From NCBI RefSeq assembly GCF_003952025.1, contig NZ_QXGI01000008.1, forward strand, positions 49,148 through 113,147: a stretch of 64,000 nucleotides of DNA, read 5' to 3'. Made by a program: the position numbers and the translations under genes. How positions within the stretch are numbered: position 1 is the stretch's first letter; each line of letters starts with the position of its first letter. The notes under the pieces are model-generated. The model was not told the origin of the DNA and did not search any database. It saw only the letters and a program-made list of their open reading frames with translations. Positions 1 to 8,513 of this stretch are shown here, piece by piece. The DNA comes from Bifidobacterium castoris. GTDB lineage: Bacteria; Actinomycetota; Actinomycetes; Actinomycetales; Bifidobacteriaceae.

Positions 1-1
1 C

Positions 2-1645
2 GGGTGGATCCTACCCGAGTTGACGCTCGGCTGGGACCTGCTCGCATGGAGCGGCTACTGGCTGCGCGACGCGAAAACCGGCAAACCGTGGAAATGGACC
101 AACGAACAGGCCCGGTTCATCCTGTGGTTCTACGCGCTCGACGAATCGGGCCGCCCGTTGCACGACAATGCGGTGCTGCAGCGGCTCAAGGGGTGGGGCA
201 AGGACCCGCTCGCCGCGGCGCTCGCGGTCGCCAGTTGTTTCGCGCCATTGACGTTCGACCATTTCGACGGTAGTGGCCGTCCGGTGGGGCGTGAGGAGCC
301 GAACGCGTGGGTGCAGGTGTGCGCCGTATCCCAGGAGCAGACGAAGAACACGATGAAACTGTTGCCCGGTCTGATTCCCGCGGACACGCGCCGCCACTAC
401 CAGATCCAGATCGGCAAGCTCAACATGTGGGCGTTGGGCGACAGCCGACAGATCGAGGCCGTCACCAGTTCGCCGCTCGCATTGGAGGGCGGCCGCCCCA
501 CGTTCGTGATCCGCAACGAGACGCAGAACTGGAACGCCTCGAATGGCGGGCACGACATGGACGGCGCACTGTCGGGCAACGCGGCCAAACGTGAGGAAAC
601 CGTCAATGTCAAGATGCTCGACATCTGCAACGCGTACCGTGACGGCGAAGACAGTGTCGCCCAACGGGTGCGCGAGGCATGGGAAGGCACCCAAGGCGAC
701 GAGCGCAGCAAGGACGAGGGCGCACGCCCCCGCTACCACGATTTCGGCCTGCTCTACGATTCGATCGAAGCGGCGCCCGATACGAAGATGGACATGGCCA
801 CGATCCCCGAGGTCATCGAGGACATCCGAGGCGACAGCATCTGGCTGTCCACACGGCGCATCGTCAAGGAGGTCATCAACCCCAAGAACCCGGTGAGCGA
901 ATCGCGGCGCAAATGGTACAACCAGTGCATGGCGCCCGAGGACGCGTACGTGACCGCGCAGGAATGGGACGCCAACCGCGACGAGACCCTGTGCCTCGAG
1001 GACGGCGACGCCATCACCATGTTCCTCGACTGTTCGCTCAACGACGACGCCACCGCGCTCGTCGCCTGCCGCCTGGACGACGGGTTCGTCAAACCATTGG
1101 GCATGTGGCAACGGCCCGCGAACCTGCACGGCGACACCGCCCGCAATTGGCGTGTGCCCCGCGAAACTGTTGACGACACCGTACGCGAAGCATTCCGCCG
1201 CTTCCATGTCATCGGCTTCTACGGCGACCCCAGCCACGTGCTCGACTCGGAAACCGGGCAACGGTACTGGGATAGCTTGTTCGACCGTTGGCACCGCGAC
1301 TACGGCAAACGCCTCAAGGTCTGGGCGACTCCCAGTGGGCGCGACCGGCACGCGGTCATGTTCGACATGGTCGACTACCAGATGCAGAAACGGTTCGTGG
1401 CCGCCGTCGACCAAGCATACAGCGACATCGCGGACGCGAACATGCCCCACGACGGCGACGCCCGCCTGCGCGTCCACATGCTCAACGCGCGACGCCAACC
1501 CACCCGCGCCGGCATGAGCATCGCCAAGGAGCACAGGGAAAGCCGACGCAAAATCGACCTCGCCATCTGCGCCATCGGCGCACGCATGATCCGCCGCGAC
1601 TATTTGAACAGCGGCAAGTCACGCTCGAAGGGAGTCATCTGGTGA
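2..1645 (+). CDS. Phage terminase large subunit, 5' end outside the window
   Basis: ATPase and nuclease of the DNA-packaging motor. The reading frame is open to the first base (upstream codons read GWILPEL), so the true start lies left of the window. A Walker A-like KGWGKDPL lies at nt 188-211, a Walker B-like FVIRNETQNW at nt 503-532, and an RNase H-like nuclease strand MFLDCSLNDD starts at nt 1019. The Asn before Glu in Walker B departs from the usual Asp, but the catalytic Glu is kept. It is followed directly by the portal gene with a GTGA overlap. Family assignment rests on motifs and gene order and is secure. Confidence 0.93.
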   Translation, partial: GWILPELTLGWDLLAWSGYWLRDAKTGKPWKWTNEQARFILWFYALDESGRPLHDNAVLQRLKGWGKDPLAAALAVASCFAPLTFDHFDGSGRPVGREEPNAWVQVCAVSQEQTKNTMKLLPGLIPADTRRHYQIQIGKLNMWALGDSRQIEAVTSSPLALEGGRPTFVIRNETQNWNASNGGHDMDGALSGNAAKREETVNVKMLDICNAYRDGEDSVAQRVREAWEGTQGDERSKDEGARPRYHDFGLLYDSIEAAPDTKMDMATIPEVIEDIRGDSIWLSTRRIVKEVINPKNPVSESRRKWYNQCMAPEDAYVTAQEWDANRDETLCLEDGDAITMFLDCSLNDDATALVACRLDDGFVKPLGMWQRPANLHGDTARNWRVPRETVDDTVREAFRRFHVIGFYGDPSHVLDSETGQRYWDSLFDRWHRDYGKRLKVWATPSGRDRHAVMFDMVDYQMQKRFVAAVDQAYSDIADANMPHDGDARLRVHMLNARRQPTRAGMSIAKEHRESRRKIDLAICAIGARMIRRDYLNSGKSRSKGVIW

Positions 1646-3012
1646 ACACGGAACTACAGGACGCCGCCCAAGCCACCAAGGCGCTCAGTGACCTGCGCGA
1701 AAAATACGAGCGCGAACTGCCCGACCTCGAAACCATCGACGGCTGGTGGCGGTGGGACCCGCAGAAACTCCTGCTCAAGGGCCCCTCCCGCGAACACCGC
1801 ACCATGCGCGACATCGGCGAAACCCCATGGCTGCGCATGGTCGTCACCACACTCGCCCAAACCCTCTACCTCGACGGTGTGGAATTCCCAGACGACATCG
1901 ACAACACCAAAGCGAAGCGCATGTGGCAACCATGGGACCGCAACCGCATGGGCGCCAAACAGATCCCCCTGCATCAGGCGGCCATCGCCTACGGGTCCGC
2001 CTACACGTCCGTCCATGTCGGTGACGACGGGTTCGCACGGATCACCTGCCACACGCCAATGCGCGCGCTCGCCCTCTACAATGACCCGGCCAGTGACGTG
2101 TTCCCGCAATTGTTCCTCGCGGTCATCGCTCTCAGTGATGACACGACCGCGTACGAGGTGTGGGATGCTTGGAACGTGTGGCGGTTCCAGCAGGACAAGA
2201 ACGGCGTGCTTGCGTTGATGGAACCGACGGCGCATGGCGTGTGCGACGCGCAGGGCGAGCCCGTGTGCCCGGTCGTGCGCTACGGCAACCAGATCGACCT
2301 GCAGGGGCGCACGCCCGGCGAGGTCGAACCCTACATCCCACTCGCCAAACGGTTGAACAAGGACAATTACGACCGTCTGCTCGCCCAGCATTACAACAGT
2401 TGGAAGGTCAAGACCGCGACCGGCCTCGACCTGAGCGAACTGGACGATGAGGCCAAGGAGCAACGCAAGCTCGAACTGCGCCAGGACAGCATGCTGTTCG
2501 GGGGCGAGGGCGTCCAGTTCAGCACCCTGCCGGAAACGGACCTCGACAACATCGTCAATGCGAAACAATCCGACGTGGACGAGCTCGCCGCGGTCTCGCA
2601 GACACCGGCAACCGCGTTCGGCAAGATGGTCAACGTCGGTGACGCCGGCATCGAGGAAAGCCGCGCCGGATTCTATGCCAAACGCAACGAACGGCGCAAG
2701 ACGTTCGGTATAAGCCATTTGGACACGTTGCGGTTGTGCGCGGCGGCCGAAGGACGCATGGATGATGCGGCGAACATGGGGTTGACGCCGGTGTGGGCCG
2801 ACACGGACACGCGCACCATCAGCCAGGCCGTCGACGCGTTCGGCAAGGCCGCGCAGATGCTGGGCGTGCCGGCGCGATGCCTGTGGGACAAGATCCCTGG
2901 CGTCACCAAGACCGAGGCGGACACGTGGCGCGAATACGCCGAAGCGCACCCGGACGCCGACGAGTTGGCCGCCCGCATCTACGGGGAGCAACTGCAACCG
3001 ACGACCGAATAG
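1642..3012 (+). CDS. Phage portal protein (SPP1 gp6-like)
   Basis: Would form the dodecameric portal ring at the capsid vertex through which DNA is packaged. The start is the GTG that overlaps the terminase TGA (GTGA), giving 456 residues, normal for this family; an open frame extends upstream but overlaps the terminase. Composition is typical of the SPP1 gp6/DUF1483 group: mixed alpha/beta with a conserved tract near VSQTPATAFGKM and a helical C-terminus. Position between terminase and MuF gene is canonical. I see no truncation or frameshift. Confidence 0.9.
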   Translation: MNTELQDAAQATKALSDLREKYERELPDLETIDGWWRWDPQKLLLKGPSREHRTMRDIGETPWLRMVVTTLAQTLYLDGVEFPDDIDNTKAKRMWQPWDRNRMGAKQIPLHQAAIAYGSAYTSVHVGDDGFARITCHTPMRALALYNDPASDVFPQLFLAVIALSDDTTAYEVWDAWNVWRFQQDKNGVLALMEPTAHGVCDAQGEPVCPVVRYGNQIDLQGRTPGEVEPYIPLAKRLNKDNYDRLLAQHYNSWKVKTATGLDLSELDDEAKEQRKLELRQDSMLFGGEGVQFSTLPETDLDNIVNAKQSDVDELAAVSQTPATAFGKMVNVGDAGIEESRAGFYAKRNERRKTFGISHLDTLRLCAAAEGRMDDAANMGLTPVWADTDTRTISQAVDAFGKAAQMLGVPARCLWDKIPGVTKTEADTWREYAEAHPDADELAARIYGEQLQPTTE

Positions 3013-3028
3013 GCGGGGGTGAGTGCGC

Positions 3029-4318
3029 ATGGTCACAGCGGCGCAACTGACCGACAAGCACCGTCGTGACCAAGTGCGGCTCGCCATCACCGCCGACTCG
3101 CAGGCCCGCCGCCTATGGGACTCAACACTCGACCTGCATGACCTCAAGGGCACGCAGCCGATCTGGAAGAAAACCATGATCGACCTGCTCGCCCGCTGGT
3201 ACCAGCTCAGCGCACGTATGGCCGCCCGCTACCTGCCGCAACACCGCGAGGCGAGCATCGGCGAGCCCGGCGACGGTGTTACCATCGCGATGCCACGGTT
3301 CGACCGTCGGCAGGCGGCCAAGGATTTCGACTGGATGGGCGCCACGAATGTGCTGTGGCACTTGGCCAAGGGGCAGACCGAGGAGGCGGCGTGGGCCGCG
3401 GCACGCAGCCTGTTCCTCGGCCAATTCCATGAGGCGGTGCTCACCGGCGGCCGCCGCACCATCCAGGAATGGGCGAAAAAGGATCCACGCGCCACCGGCT
3501 GGAGGCGCGTGTCCGACGGTGACCCGTGCGCGTTCTGCGCGATGCTCGTCTCCCGAGGCCCTGTCTATCTGAGCGAGAAAACCGCGCTCAAGGCGGACAC
3601 ACCAAGCGGCAAATATCACAATCGGTGTGGGTGCACCGTCGAGGTCGTGTACGGCGACTGGCGACCCACCGAACAGGAGCAGCAGTGGATCGACGACTAC
3701 TACCGTGCCGCCGAACGGTTCCCCAAGGGTGAGAAGACATGGCAGAACATCCTGCCCATCATGAGAGACAAAGGCAGGTTCAGGGATTCGCCTAACGTTC
3801 GTACACCGAAGCCATCTGGCGGCAAGAGGGTGACATTGGCCCGAATTGTCGGATCTGGATCACATGCGGAGCCATCTGGTAAACGACAGATAGTGCGTGT
3901 GGTCGCACAGTTCCCGCCAAAACATGGAACGTCGCCGATCCCAGTGGCCATCAGTGATGAAGTTCAGGGACACATCCTGCATGGAGATGGTAGGAAAGGC
4001 GGGCATCTACATGGTTCAGGAATTCTGAGAAAAACGGAATTTCCAGCGCAATGGGATGAAGCTCGGATTATGGACTGCGTCTATGAAACCGTCCGGTCGC
4101 CCACATGGGTCATGCCACCTCGCGATGAGCATGGACTCACCGTTTTCGGTAAGGAAATCGACGGTGTCCAGATTGAGGTCAAAGCATATTTCAGGGATGG
4201 ACGGTTTGAGATTGACCGAGCATACCCAATTGGAGGGGACGGTGTGACCAGAAACACTGAAAATGGTAGAATAAAGGTAGCAAAGTCAAAGAAACGCCAA
4301 TGGAAGGGGATCTCATGA
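3029..4318 (+). CDS. MuF head-morphogenesis protein with C-terminal EndoU-like RNase toxin domain
   Basis: Residues about 1-245 are a MuF (minor capsid) protein: helical, then a Cys/His cluster DPCAFC (C167, C170) and YHNRCGC (H197, C200, C202), typical of the MuF core. After a linker near residues 245-270, the C-terminus matches bacterial EndoU nucleases: GHILHGDGRKGGHLHG (H315, H318, H326, H328), then FPAQW and a VQIEVKAYF strand with a Lys. EndoU enzymes are metal-independent RNases common as tips of contact-dependent and polymorphic toxins. In MuF proteins such domains are thought to ride in the virion and act in the target cell (known for the family, inferred here). Start may instead be GTG at 3023. 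The last codon overlaps the next gene (ATGA). Confidence 0.85.
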   Translation: MVTAAQLTDKHRRDQVRLAITADSQARRLWDSTLDLHDLKGTQPIWKKTMIDLLARWYQLSARMAARYLPQHREASIGEPGDGVTIAMPRFDRRQAAKDFDWMGATNVLWHLAKGQTEEAAWAAARSLFLGQFHEAVLTGGRRTIQEWAKKDPRATGWRRVSDGDPCAFCAMLVSRGPVYLSEKTALKADTPSGKYHNRCGCTVEVVYGDWRPTEQEQQWIDDYYRAAERFPKGEKTWQNILPIMRDKGRFRDSPNVRTPKPSGGKRVTLARIVGSGSHAEPSGKRQIVRVVAQFPPKHGTSPIPVAISDEVQGHILHGDGRKGGHLHGSGILRKTEFPAQWDEARIMDCVYETVRSPTWVMPPRDEHGLTVFGKEIDGVQIEVKAYFRDGRFEIDRAYPIGGDGVTRNTENGRIKVAKSKKRQWKGIS

Positions 4319-4587
4319 GCATTCAATATGAGGATCTGTTCCCTATGGCCGAATCTAGCATGGCTGCCTCCGCCTGCACTGACGAAATCCGTAGGGACAT
4401 CATGCAGGATGCGATTGATTGCGGAGAACCGGATTTAGCCATTATCGATGCGTTGGATATTGCCGGTGATGATATGCAACGACTATCGCATTTCCCCCAG
4501 CAGGTGCGCGACTTGGCCAATGATCCAGAATGGCCGGAATTCCATCGATTCCGAGACACCCTGAACAAGGTCGAATTCAACAACTGA
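4315..4587 (+). CDS. Putative immunity protein for the MuF-EndoU toxin
   Basis: A 90-residue acidic, helix-rich protein with no signal peptide or membrane segment, hence likely cytoplasmic. Its ATG overlaps the toxin stop (ATGA) and is preceded by AAGGGGA about 6 nt upstream, so it is translationally coupled to the toxin gene. I recognise no named family. The immunity role is inferred from position directly after a toxin tip, small size, acidity and the shared low GC of toxin domain and this gene. An open frame begins 15 nt further upstream but ATG 4315 has the better ribosome site. An unrelated structural role cannot be excluded. Confidence 0.7.
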   Translation: MSIQYEDLFPMAESSMAASACTDEIRRDIMQDAIDCGEPDLAIIDALDIAGDDMQRLSHFPQQVRDLANDPEWPEFHRFRDTLNKVEFNN

Positions 4588-4605
4588 ACAGCAGTACAAA
4601 ACTTT

Positions 4606-4638
4606 TCCCCATCGGCCAGTGGCGGGTGGGGATTTTTG
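4606..4638 (+). terminator. Intrinsic terminator closing the MuF toxin/immunity cassette
   Basis: TCCCCAT at 4606-4612 pairs with GTGGGGA at 4626-4632, followed by five T. It lies inside the late operon, directly after the immunity gene, so it would attenuate readthrough into the scaffold and capsid genes or is a leftover of the cassette's own transcription unit. Confidence 0.6.
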
Positions 4639-4684
4639 TTGCCCGCAGGCCGGGCACGGAACCCACAACAGGAAGGATGCCATC

Positions 4685-5212
4685 ATGGCTGACAACCAGA
4701 ACGACGACCCCGAGCAGGACGGGACGGGAACGGGGGCGCAACCCGACCCGGCGGCGTCTGAACCGCAGGAGCCACAGAACCCGTGGGGCGATGATTTCGA
4801 CGCGGACAAGGCATGGAAGCTCGTGCAGCATTTGCGTGAGGAGAACAAGGATCTCAAGGACAAAAACCGCGCCTATGAGGACGAGAAGCTCTCCGAGCGG
4901 GAGAAAGCCGACCGTGATCTCGCCGAGACGAAAGCCGAACTCGACCGGTTGCGTCTCGCGAAGACGCTCGCGGAGATCCGCGCCAAGCATCCATCCCTGT
5001 CCGAGGAAGACATGGAGTTCCTGGGCTCAGGCAGTCCGGAGGAACTCGAAGCCAAGGCCGCGAAGCTCGCGGCACGACTCAAACCGGCAGCGCCGGATGG
5101 GCCGGAGCATCTCAACCCGCTGCGCCGCCAACCCACCGGCGGCATCGACCCGACCGGCAATGGCAGGCCACGCGATTTCATCCGCGAAGCATTGCGCGCA
5201 GCACAACACTGA
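4685..5212 (+). CDS. Capsid scaffold protein
   Basis: 175 residues, strongly charged: an acidic disordered N-terminus (DDPEQDGTGTG), a coiled coil over about residues 50-115 (LREENKDLKDKNRAYEDEKL and following heptads) and a basic C-terminal tail (GNGRPRDFIREALRAAQH). This layout and the position just before the major capsid gene fit a scaffolding protein that directs procapsid assembly and is then lost. ATG 4685 follows AGGAAGG; the open frame extends upstream but through non-coding sequence. Confidence 0.8.
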   Translation: MADNQNDDPEQDGTGTGAQPDPAASEPQEPQNPWGDDFDADKAWKLVQHLREENKDLKDKNRAYEDEKLSEREKADRDLAETKAELDRLRLAKTLAEIRAKHPSLSEEDMEFLGSGSPEELEAKAAKLAARLKPAAPDGPEHLNPLRRQPTGGIDPTGNGRPRDFIREALRAAQH

Positions 5213-5242
5213 ACATCCATAACCTTTTAGGAAGGAACCCCC

Positions 5243-6202
5243 ATGGCAGAGAATTTCGCCAATGCGATCAAGCGTTCCGATCTGGGTGACGCCCTCATTC
5301 CGAACGAACGCTCCACCGAGATCATCCAGACACTGCCCCAGCAGTCCGTCATCGCGAACCGCGCCAAGCGCGTCACAATGAGCAAGGCCAAGAAGGAACA
5401 GCCGGTGCTCGCCAGCCTGCCCGAAGCATACTGGGTCGCCGAAGGCGGTCTCAAGCAGACCACGAAGACCGGGTGGGAGGACGTGACCATCAGCGCCGAG
5501 GAACTCGCGGTGCTCGTCCCGATCCCCGACTCCGTGGTCGAGGACGCCGACATCGACCTGTGGGCCGCGATCCGCCCGCTCATCGCCGAAGCGTTCGGTA
5601 AGAAGATCGACGAAGCCGCGATCTTCGGCGTCGACAAACCCACCACATGGGGCACCGACATCCTCGCCGGCGCCACGGCCGCGAAGAACACCATCGCCGC
5701 CGGAACCGGCACGGATTTCGCCGCCGACGTCGCCGCGCTCGGCCAGAAGATTGCCGAACAGGGCTTCGCCATCAACGGGTTCGCCTCCAAGGCCGGACTC
5801 AACTGGCAGCTCATCGGCCTGCGTGACGCCAACGGACAGCCGGTGTACTCGCCCAGCATCGCCGAAGGACAGCCCAGCCGCCTGTACGGGTACGACCTTA
5901 ACGAGGTCACCAACGGCGCATGGGACCCCACCAAGGCTGAGCTGCTCGCCGCGGACTGGAGCAAGTTCGTGTACGGCGTGCGCCAGGACATGACGTTCAA
6001 GATCTTCGACCAGGGCATCATCTCCGACGCCGACGGCAAGGTCGTGTACAACGCCATGCAGCAGGACTCCAAGATCATGCGCGTGGTCATGCGTGTCGGT
6101 TTCGCGGTCGCCAATCCCATGACACGTCTGGTCGCCAAGGGCAAGCAGTATCCGGCCGGTTTCATCACACCCGCCGCGGCCGGCGCCTCCGCCAAGGCCT
6201 GA
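5243..6202 (+). CDS. Major capsid protein (HK97 fold)
   Basis: 319-residue shell protein. The ATG follows AAGGAAC. The N-terminal arm is short (IIQTLPQQSVIANRAKRVTM), followed by the segment AYWVAEGGLKQTTKTGWEDV and then AEELAVLVPIPDSVVEDADI, which together are the signature of the Phage_capsid family E-loop and spine helix. The C-terminal VVMRVGFAVANPMTRLV is the usual A-domain end. No separate protease gene lies upstream in the window, so maturation may be protease-free or the protease lies elsewhere. Confidence 0.93.
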   Translation: MAENFANAIKRSDLGDALIPNERSTEIIQTLPQQSVIANRAKRVTMSKAKKEQPVLASLPEAYWVAEGGLKQTTKTGWEDVTISAEELAVLVPIPDSVVEDADIDLWAAIRPLIAEAFGKKIDEAAIFGVDKPTTWGTDILAGATAAKNTIAAGTGTDFAADVAALGQKIAEQGFAINGFASKAGLNWQLIGLRDANGQPVYSPSIAEGQPSRLYGYDLNEVTNGAWDPTKAELLAADWSKFVYGVRQDMTFKIFDQGIISDADGKVVYNAMQQDSKIMRVVMRVGFAVANPMTRLVAKGKQYPAGFITPAAAGASAKA

Positions 6203-6204
6203 CC

Positions 6205-6675
6205 ATGACGCTGCAGCCATTCGCGACCGTCGATGAATTGGCCGAATGGCTCGGCGAACCCATCGACGAGGAACCAGACCAGCGGCGCGCAACACGCGTG
6301 CTACGCGCCGCCTCCAACCTCGTACGCTCCTACACACGCCAACAATGGGCGGACGAGCACGGCAAACTATGCGAGGGACTGCCCGAGGCGCTCGCGGACG
6401 TGACCCTATCCTGTGCGGCCCGCTACTACGTGAACCCGAACGCGGAGACGCAATGGACCAGCCAGATCGATGACGCGATGGACGGTGGCGGCCGCAAGGT
6501 CGAATCGTCCGGCATCTATCTGACCGAAAGCGAGCAGCGCATGCTCGACACCGTGCGTGAACAGGTGTCGGGCGTGGTCGCCAAAAGCGTCGCGTCCATC
6601 GCGACCACACGCGGTGACGCCGACGGGTATACGCGGGACGGGGGTGTCCCATGGTTCGTCGTCAACGGATTATGA
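6205..6675 (+). CDS. Head-tail connector (gp6/gp15-like)
   Basis: 156 residues, mostly helical, starting 2 nt after the capsid stop. The N-terminus FATVDELAEWLGEPI followed by a run of helices (RATRVLRAASNLVRSY) is typical of the adaptor proteins that stack below the portal. It overlaps the next gene by 4 nt (ATGA). Confidence 0.75.
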   Translation: MTLQPFATVDELAEWLGEPIDEEPDQRRATRVLRAASNLVRSYTRQQWADEHGKLCEGLPEALADVTLSCAARYYVNPNAETQWTSQIDDAMDGGGRKVESSGIYLTESEQRMLDTVREQVSGVVAKSVASIATTRGDADGYTRDGGVPWFVVNGL

Positions 6676-7103
6676 GCACCCTCGCGCGCGGCCGGTCGGA
6701 CGCGTTGCGCCTTATGGGCGACATATGCACGGTGTCCCGTCCGACCGGCCGGTTCGAGGTCGACCCCGACACGGGGGTCACCACGCCGGTCGTGGATGTC
6801 ATTTACCACGGGGCGTGCCGTGTGCAGACCGCCGGCGGCGTGGCCAGTCAGGTCGTCTCCGCCAGCGGCGACAGCACGAACGTGGGTGGCAACGTGCCCG
6901 TGTGGAGCCTGTACCTGCATCTGCCTTACACCGCGACCGGATGCCGGCCGGGAGACATCGCACACATCGACTCCAGTATGGACGCCGCTCTGGTCGGTGC
7001 GCGCCTGCGGTTGGTGAACCTGCAATCCGAGAAGACGTTGGCGACTGCGGCCCGGTGGAACGTGTCGCAGATGCCACGGGAAGCGGAGGCGACCGATGAA
7101 TGA
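6672..7103 (+). CDS. Head-tail joining / stopper-like protein (DUF6093-like)
   Basis: 143 residues from ATG 6672, which overlaps the preceding stop (ATGA); a longer in-frame start at 6651 lies inside the connector gene. Beta-rich, with CTVSRPTGRFEVDPDTGV, VYHGACRVQ-like and ATGCRPGDIAHID segments typical of small head-completion proteins in actinobacterial siphoviruses. Position second after the capsid fits the stopper or adaptor that closes the head. Confidence 0.65.
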   Translation: MSTLARGRSDALRLMGDICTVSRPTGRFEVDPDTGVTTPVVDVIYHGACRVQTAGGVASQVVSASGDSTNVGGNVPVWSLYLHLPYTATGCRPGDIAHIDSSMDAALVGARLRLVNLQSEKTLATAARWNVSQMPREAEATDE

Positions 7104-7467
7104 CGCATCACAACTGGCCGCGTTCGCCTCGAAACTGCGGCTCGCCCCGTCGAGGAAACGGGTGAAGATCGAGGCGACCACGAACAAGGCCGCGCTCAAG
7201 ATCAAACAGGCGGTCATCGCCGACTTGCGCACCTCGTCGAATCCGGGTATCGCGCGGATTCCCATCGAATACGAGACCCCGTTCCTGAGCGCGCCCATGC
7301 AGGTGACCGTCGCCATCGGCCCGGCCGCGAAAGCGGGCGGGTTGGCGAACATAGCGTTCTTCGGCACCTACAAGGGTGGCGGCCGCCACCAATTCTATGA
7401 GCACGCCGAAGCCGAACTCGACACGTGGAAACACTATCTGAGCGAGGCGATGGAGGGATTGGACTGA
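7096..7467 (+). CDS. HK97 gp10-like head-tail protein
   Basis: 123 residues. Helical basic N-terminus, then IPIEYETPFLSAPMQVTVAI and a C-terminal YKGGGRHQFYEHAEAELD, the characteristic ending of HK97 gp10 family neck proteins, in which an aromatic and His-rich motif precedes a final helix. Overlaps both neighbours by short stretches. Confidence 0.75.
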   Translation: MNDASQLAAFASKLRLAPSRKRVKIEATTNKAALKIKQAVIADLRTSSNPGIARIPIEYETPFLSAPMQVTVAIGPAAKAGGLANIAFFGTYKGGGRHQFYEHAEAELDTWKHYLSEAMEGLD

Positions 7468-7862
7468 TGGTCACGTATCTGCAGGCGCGCACACAGGTCC
7501 TCGCCCTCGTTCCCCCGCTCAAAGGGTGGCGCGTGTGGAGGGGAGTGCCCGCGCAGGGCGAAAGCCCTCCATGGGTGGTCGTCTCATTTTCCGAATTCGA
7601 ACGGCAGTCCACCGAATCGTTGGCCACGACCTCGCATGTGGGGCGCCTCGACATCCGTGTCGTGGGCGAGACCGACGAATCCATCGGCATCGTGTGCGGC
7701 AAACTGCAGGCCGCGCTCGACGGCGCATACCCCGGCCGCGGGTTCAGCCGTCTGGTGCCCGAACGTGATTCGGGCGTCTATTCGGCAGAACTCGTCTCCC
7801 CATTGACCGGCAGCCCGTTCGCGATGCGGGTGCTCACCTGGACGGTCGGCTGGGCCAACTGA
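7467..7862 (+). CDS. Tail terminator / tail completion protein
   Basis: 131 residues from ATG 7467, overlapping the previous stop as TGATG; the open frame begins upstream inside the gp10-like gene. Fold pattern (helix, WRVWRGVPAQGESPPWVVVSF, HVGRLDIRVVG, helix, YSAELVSPL, FAMRVLTWTVGW) matches the DUF3168/tail-terminator group that caps the tail tube. Lies just before the major tail gene, the usual place. Confidence 0.72.
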   Translation: MVTYLQARTQVLALVPPLKGWRVWRGVPAQGESPPWVVVSFSEFERQSTESLATTSHVGRLDIRVVGETDESIGIVCGKLQAALDGAYPGRGFSRLVPERDSGVYSAELVSPLTGSPFAMRVLTWTVGWAN

Positions 7863-7903
7863 ACCCTGTAGTAACCAATCAACAACCCATCAAGGAGAAT
7901 GCT

Positions 7904-8442
7904 ATGAGCAACGAAGTGTCCGCCTCGCTCGAGGACGGCATGGTCAAGACCGTGTTCGTGCCCACCATCAAGGACATCAAAGCGCCCACCGTGGCGGAAT
8001 TGACCGGCAACGGTGTGCTGGACATGTCGATGTGGCTGACCGGTGACGGTTTCCAGGCCACGCACGGACAGAACATGATCGACGACGACCGCGAAGGCTC
8101 CGCCGAGGTCGGTCAGATTCCCGGACAGGAGACATGGACCGACACGCTGCTGCGCGTCGTGGACAACATCAACCGTGTCGACGCGGCCGGCAAGACCGTG
8201 GACAACACGCTCGTCGAGACCCTCACGCGCGGCAAGACTGGTTATTTCGTGCGCCGCCGTGGCCTGCCCAGTGATGAGGCGTTCGCCGCCGGTCAGAAGG
8301 TCAGCGTGCTGCCTATCAGATCGGTATCAAGACGCCGGTCGCGCATGCCGTCAACCAGCGTCAGCTGAGCCAGATCACATTCAGTGTGTCGCCGGGCGCG
8401 CAGGACGAGACCGCGACCGTCGCCGCCAATGCCGGCGCCTGA
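7904..8442 (+). CDS. Major tail protein, interrupted by a -1 frameshift
   Basis: Forms the tail tube. ATG 7904 follows AAGGAGAA. The zero frame runs to a TGA at 8366-8368 (154 residues), but its last codons (SVSRRRSRMP) look non-native. Moving to -1 at about 8315-8319 restores a family-like ending: LPI then QIGIKTPVAHAV, to a TGA at 8440-8442. ATC then C-A-G reads as if one C was lost from ATCCAGATC. No slippery heptamer is visible, so a one-base deletion, real or sequencing error, is more likely than programmed slippage. If real, the tail protein of this prophage may be damaged. Confidence 0.72.
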
Positions 8443-8462
8443 CCGCCAACCACACACAACGG

Positions 8463-8491
8463 GGCCGCCCGCACCGCACGGTGGGGCGGCC
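8463..8491 (+). promoter_or_regulatory. Hairpin after the major tail gene
   Basis: GGCCGCCC and GGGCGGCC arms with a short GC loop, directly after the tail-tube gene and before the chaperone gene. No T tract follows, so it is more likely an mRNA-processing, stability or attenuation hairpin that favours tail-tube expression than a full terminator. Confidence 0.5.
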
Positions 8492-8513
8492 TCCACATAG
8501 GTAAGGGGATCAC

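Noticed and set aside
188-532. Terminase Walker motifs as degenerate
   Set aside because: Deviations (GWGKDPL, RNETQ) keep the Lys and Glu, and the frame is intact.
1288-1641. Longer N-terminus for the portal gene
   Set aside because: It overlaps the terminase gene in another frame; GTG at 1642 fits the coupled start.
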